Of a stretch of DNA of 64,000 nucleotides, positions 63,471 through 64,000 are shown piece after piece. The notes under the pieces are model-generated. The model was not told where the DNA came from, did no database searches, and saw nothing but the letters and a program-made list of their open reading frames with translations. The translations under genes and the position numbers were made by a program. Position 1 is the stretch's first letter; every line of letters begins with the position of its first letter. The DNA is from Enchytraeus crypticus (taxonomy: Eukaryota > Annelida > Clitellata > Enchytraeida > Enchytraeidae): positions 724,501 through 788,500 of the forward strand of contig CAJHZI010000513.1 of the NCBI GenBank assembly GCA_905160935.1, read 5' to 3'.

Positions 63471-64000
63471 GTTTATCATTTAATTTGCTATTGATGACTT
63501 CATAATTAATTATAAATTTAATATTCTCTTTACAACTTTTCGCGCGGCTGCTTGAAATTTGTGTGCCATTATAAAAGCCAATGGCATCAGATCAAGACAC
63601 GAAGTTAAGGAACACCCTTGCAGATATGCGTCCAAACATACCAGTTACAATCACACACAACAAAAATTCTAGAGGTTTTACTGCAGCAGAGACATTTTAT
63701 CCTAGCGAAAATTAATCCAGGAAAAACCTAAATTATGAGCTTAGCAACAAATAAATGGATGCGTCAATAAATCTACTTCATCAAGATTTAATGTTAGTTT
63801 TCATTTACTAATTGACAGACTGATATGCTTGTTATTTTAGAATTATATCTATTGATAGAAAGCAGACTTTGAGTATGAATATGTGCCTTGAACCTGCCAT
63901 TTGGTAGTGCACTGAAGAGAGAGAGAGAGATCTATTGATAGATTAACGAAAAGTCAATATCGAAGCATTGAATCAGTTCTTGATGTATTGATTGATATCA
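63471..64000 (+). other. Right edge, scramblase intron 6 (partial)
   Basis: A family E fragment (CCATTTGGTAGTGCACTGAAG then GAGAGA) at 63870-63930. No further scramblase exon recognised. Confidence 0.5.

Noticed and set aside
1-64000. A new multi-gene defence or biosynthetic system
   Set aside because: The host genes are unrelated housekeeping and single-function genes; everything else that codes belongs to transposable elements.

Overview
This is a stretch of a metazoan nuclear genome, AT-rich, intron-rich and full of repeats. It carries four host genes. All are spliced with GT-AG introns, and the exon limits given here were set by matching splice sites, codon phase across each junction, and recalled family sequences. 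There are no operons, ribosome binding sites or CRISPR arrays. The mix of a clan-2 cytochrome P450, a phospholipid scramblase, piggyBac, CR1-like and RLE-type LINEs, hAT and mariner DNA elements and several tRNA-like SINE families points to an invertebrate animal. I cannot name the phylum from the sequence alone.

Layout. (1) 718-15603, minus strand: 17 exons of the catalytic subunit of DNA polymerase delta (POLD1). They run from the N-terminal region through all exonuclease and polymerase motifs. The first coding exon is not recognised, and the C-terminal metal-binding exons lie to the left of the window. (2) 16972-19966: a 3.0 kb piggyBac element with perfect 13-bp ends and TTAA duplications, sitting inside a SINE. 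(3) 21.5-26.5 kb: coding-like orphan sequence, a decayed CR1/L2-like LINE, a second LINE 3' end and nested SINEs. (4) 29984-31945, plus strand: a two-exon C2H2 zinc-finger gene with eight fingers. (5) 35230-41828, minus strand: a complete five-exon cytochrome P450 of about 519 residues, whose fourth intron (counting from the start codon: between exons 3 and 4) holds a broken restriction-endonuclease-type LINE. (6) 42.8-47.3 kb: gene-free, with long (AT)n arrays, SINEs and an internally deleted mariner. (7) 48631-62971 and onward, plus strand: six exons of a phospholipid scramblase, running off the right edge. Its introns hold two small hAT-like elements, a 1.4 kb hAT-like element and an antisense APE-type LINE with an intact endonuclease region.

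The four host genes are functionally unrelated: DNA replication, transcription, oxidative metabolism, and membrane lipid scrambling. What ties the window together is its repeat history. There are seven recurring short repeat families (called A to G here), elements nested in elements, and tandem duplications at POLD1 exon edges. I found no convincing new multi-gene system. The observations most worth a second look are the 69-bp in-frame donor-site triplication in POLD1, the decayed copies of another POLD1 exon edge, the datable piggyBac insertion, and the 1.4 kb hAT-like element whose ends carry CCGAAC arrays.
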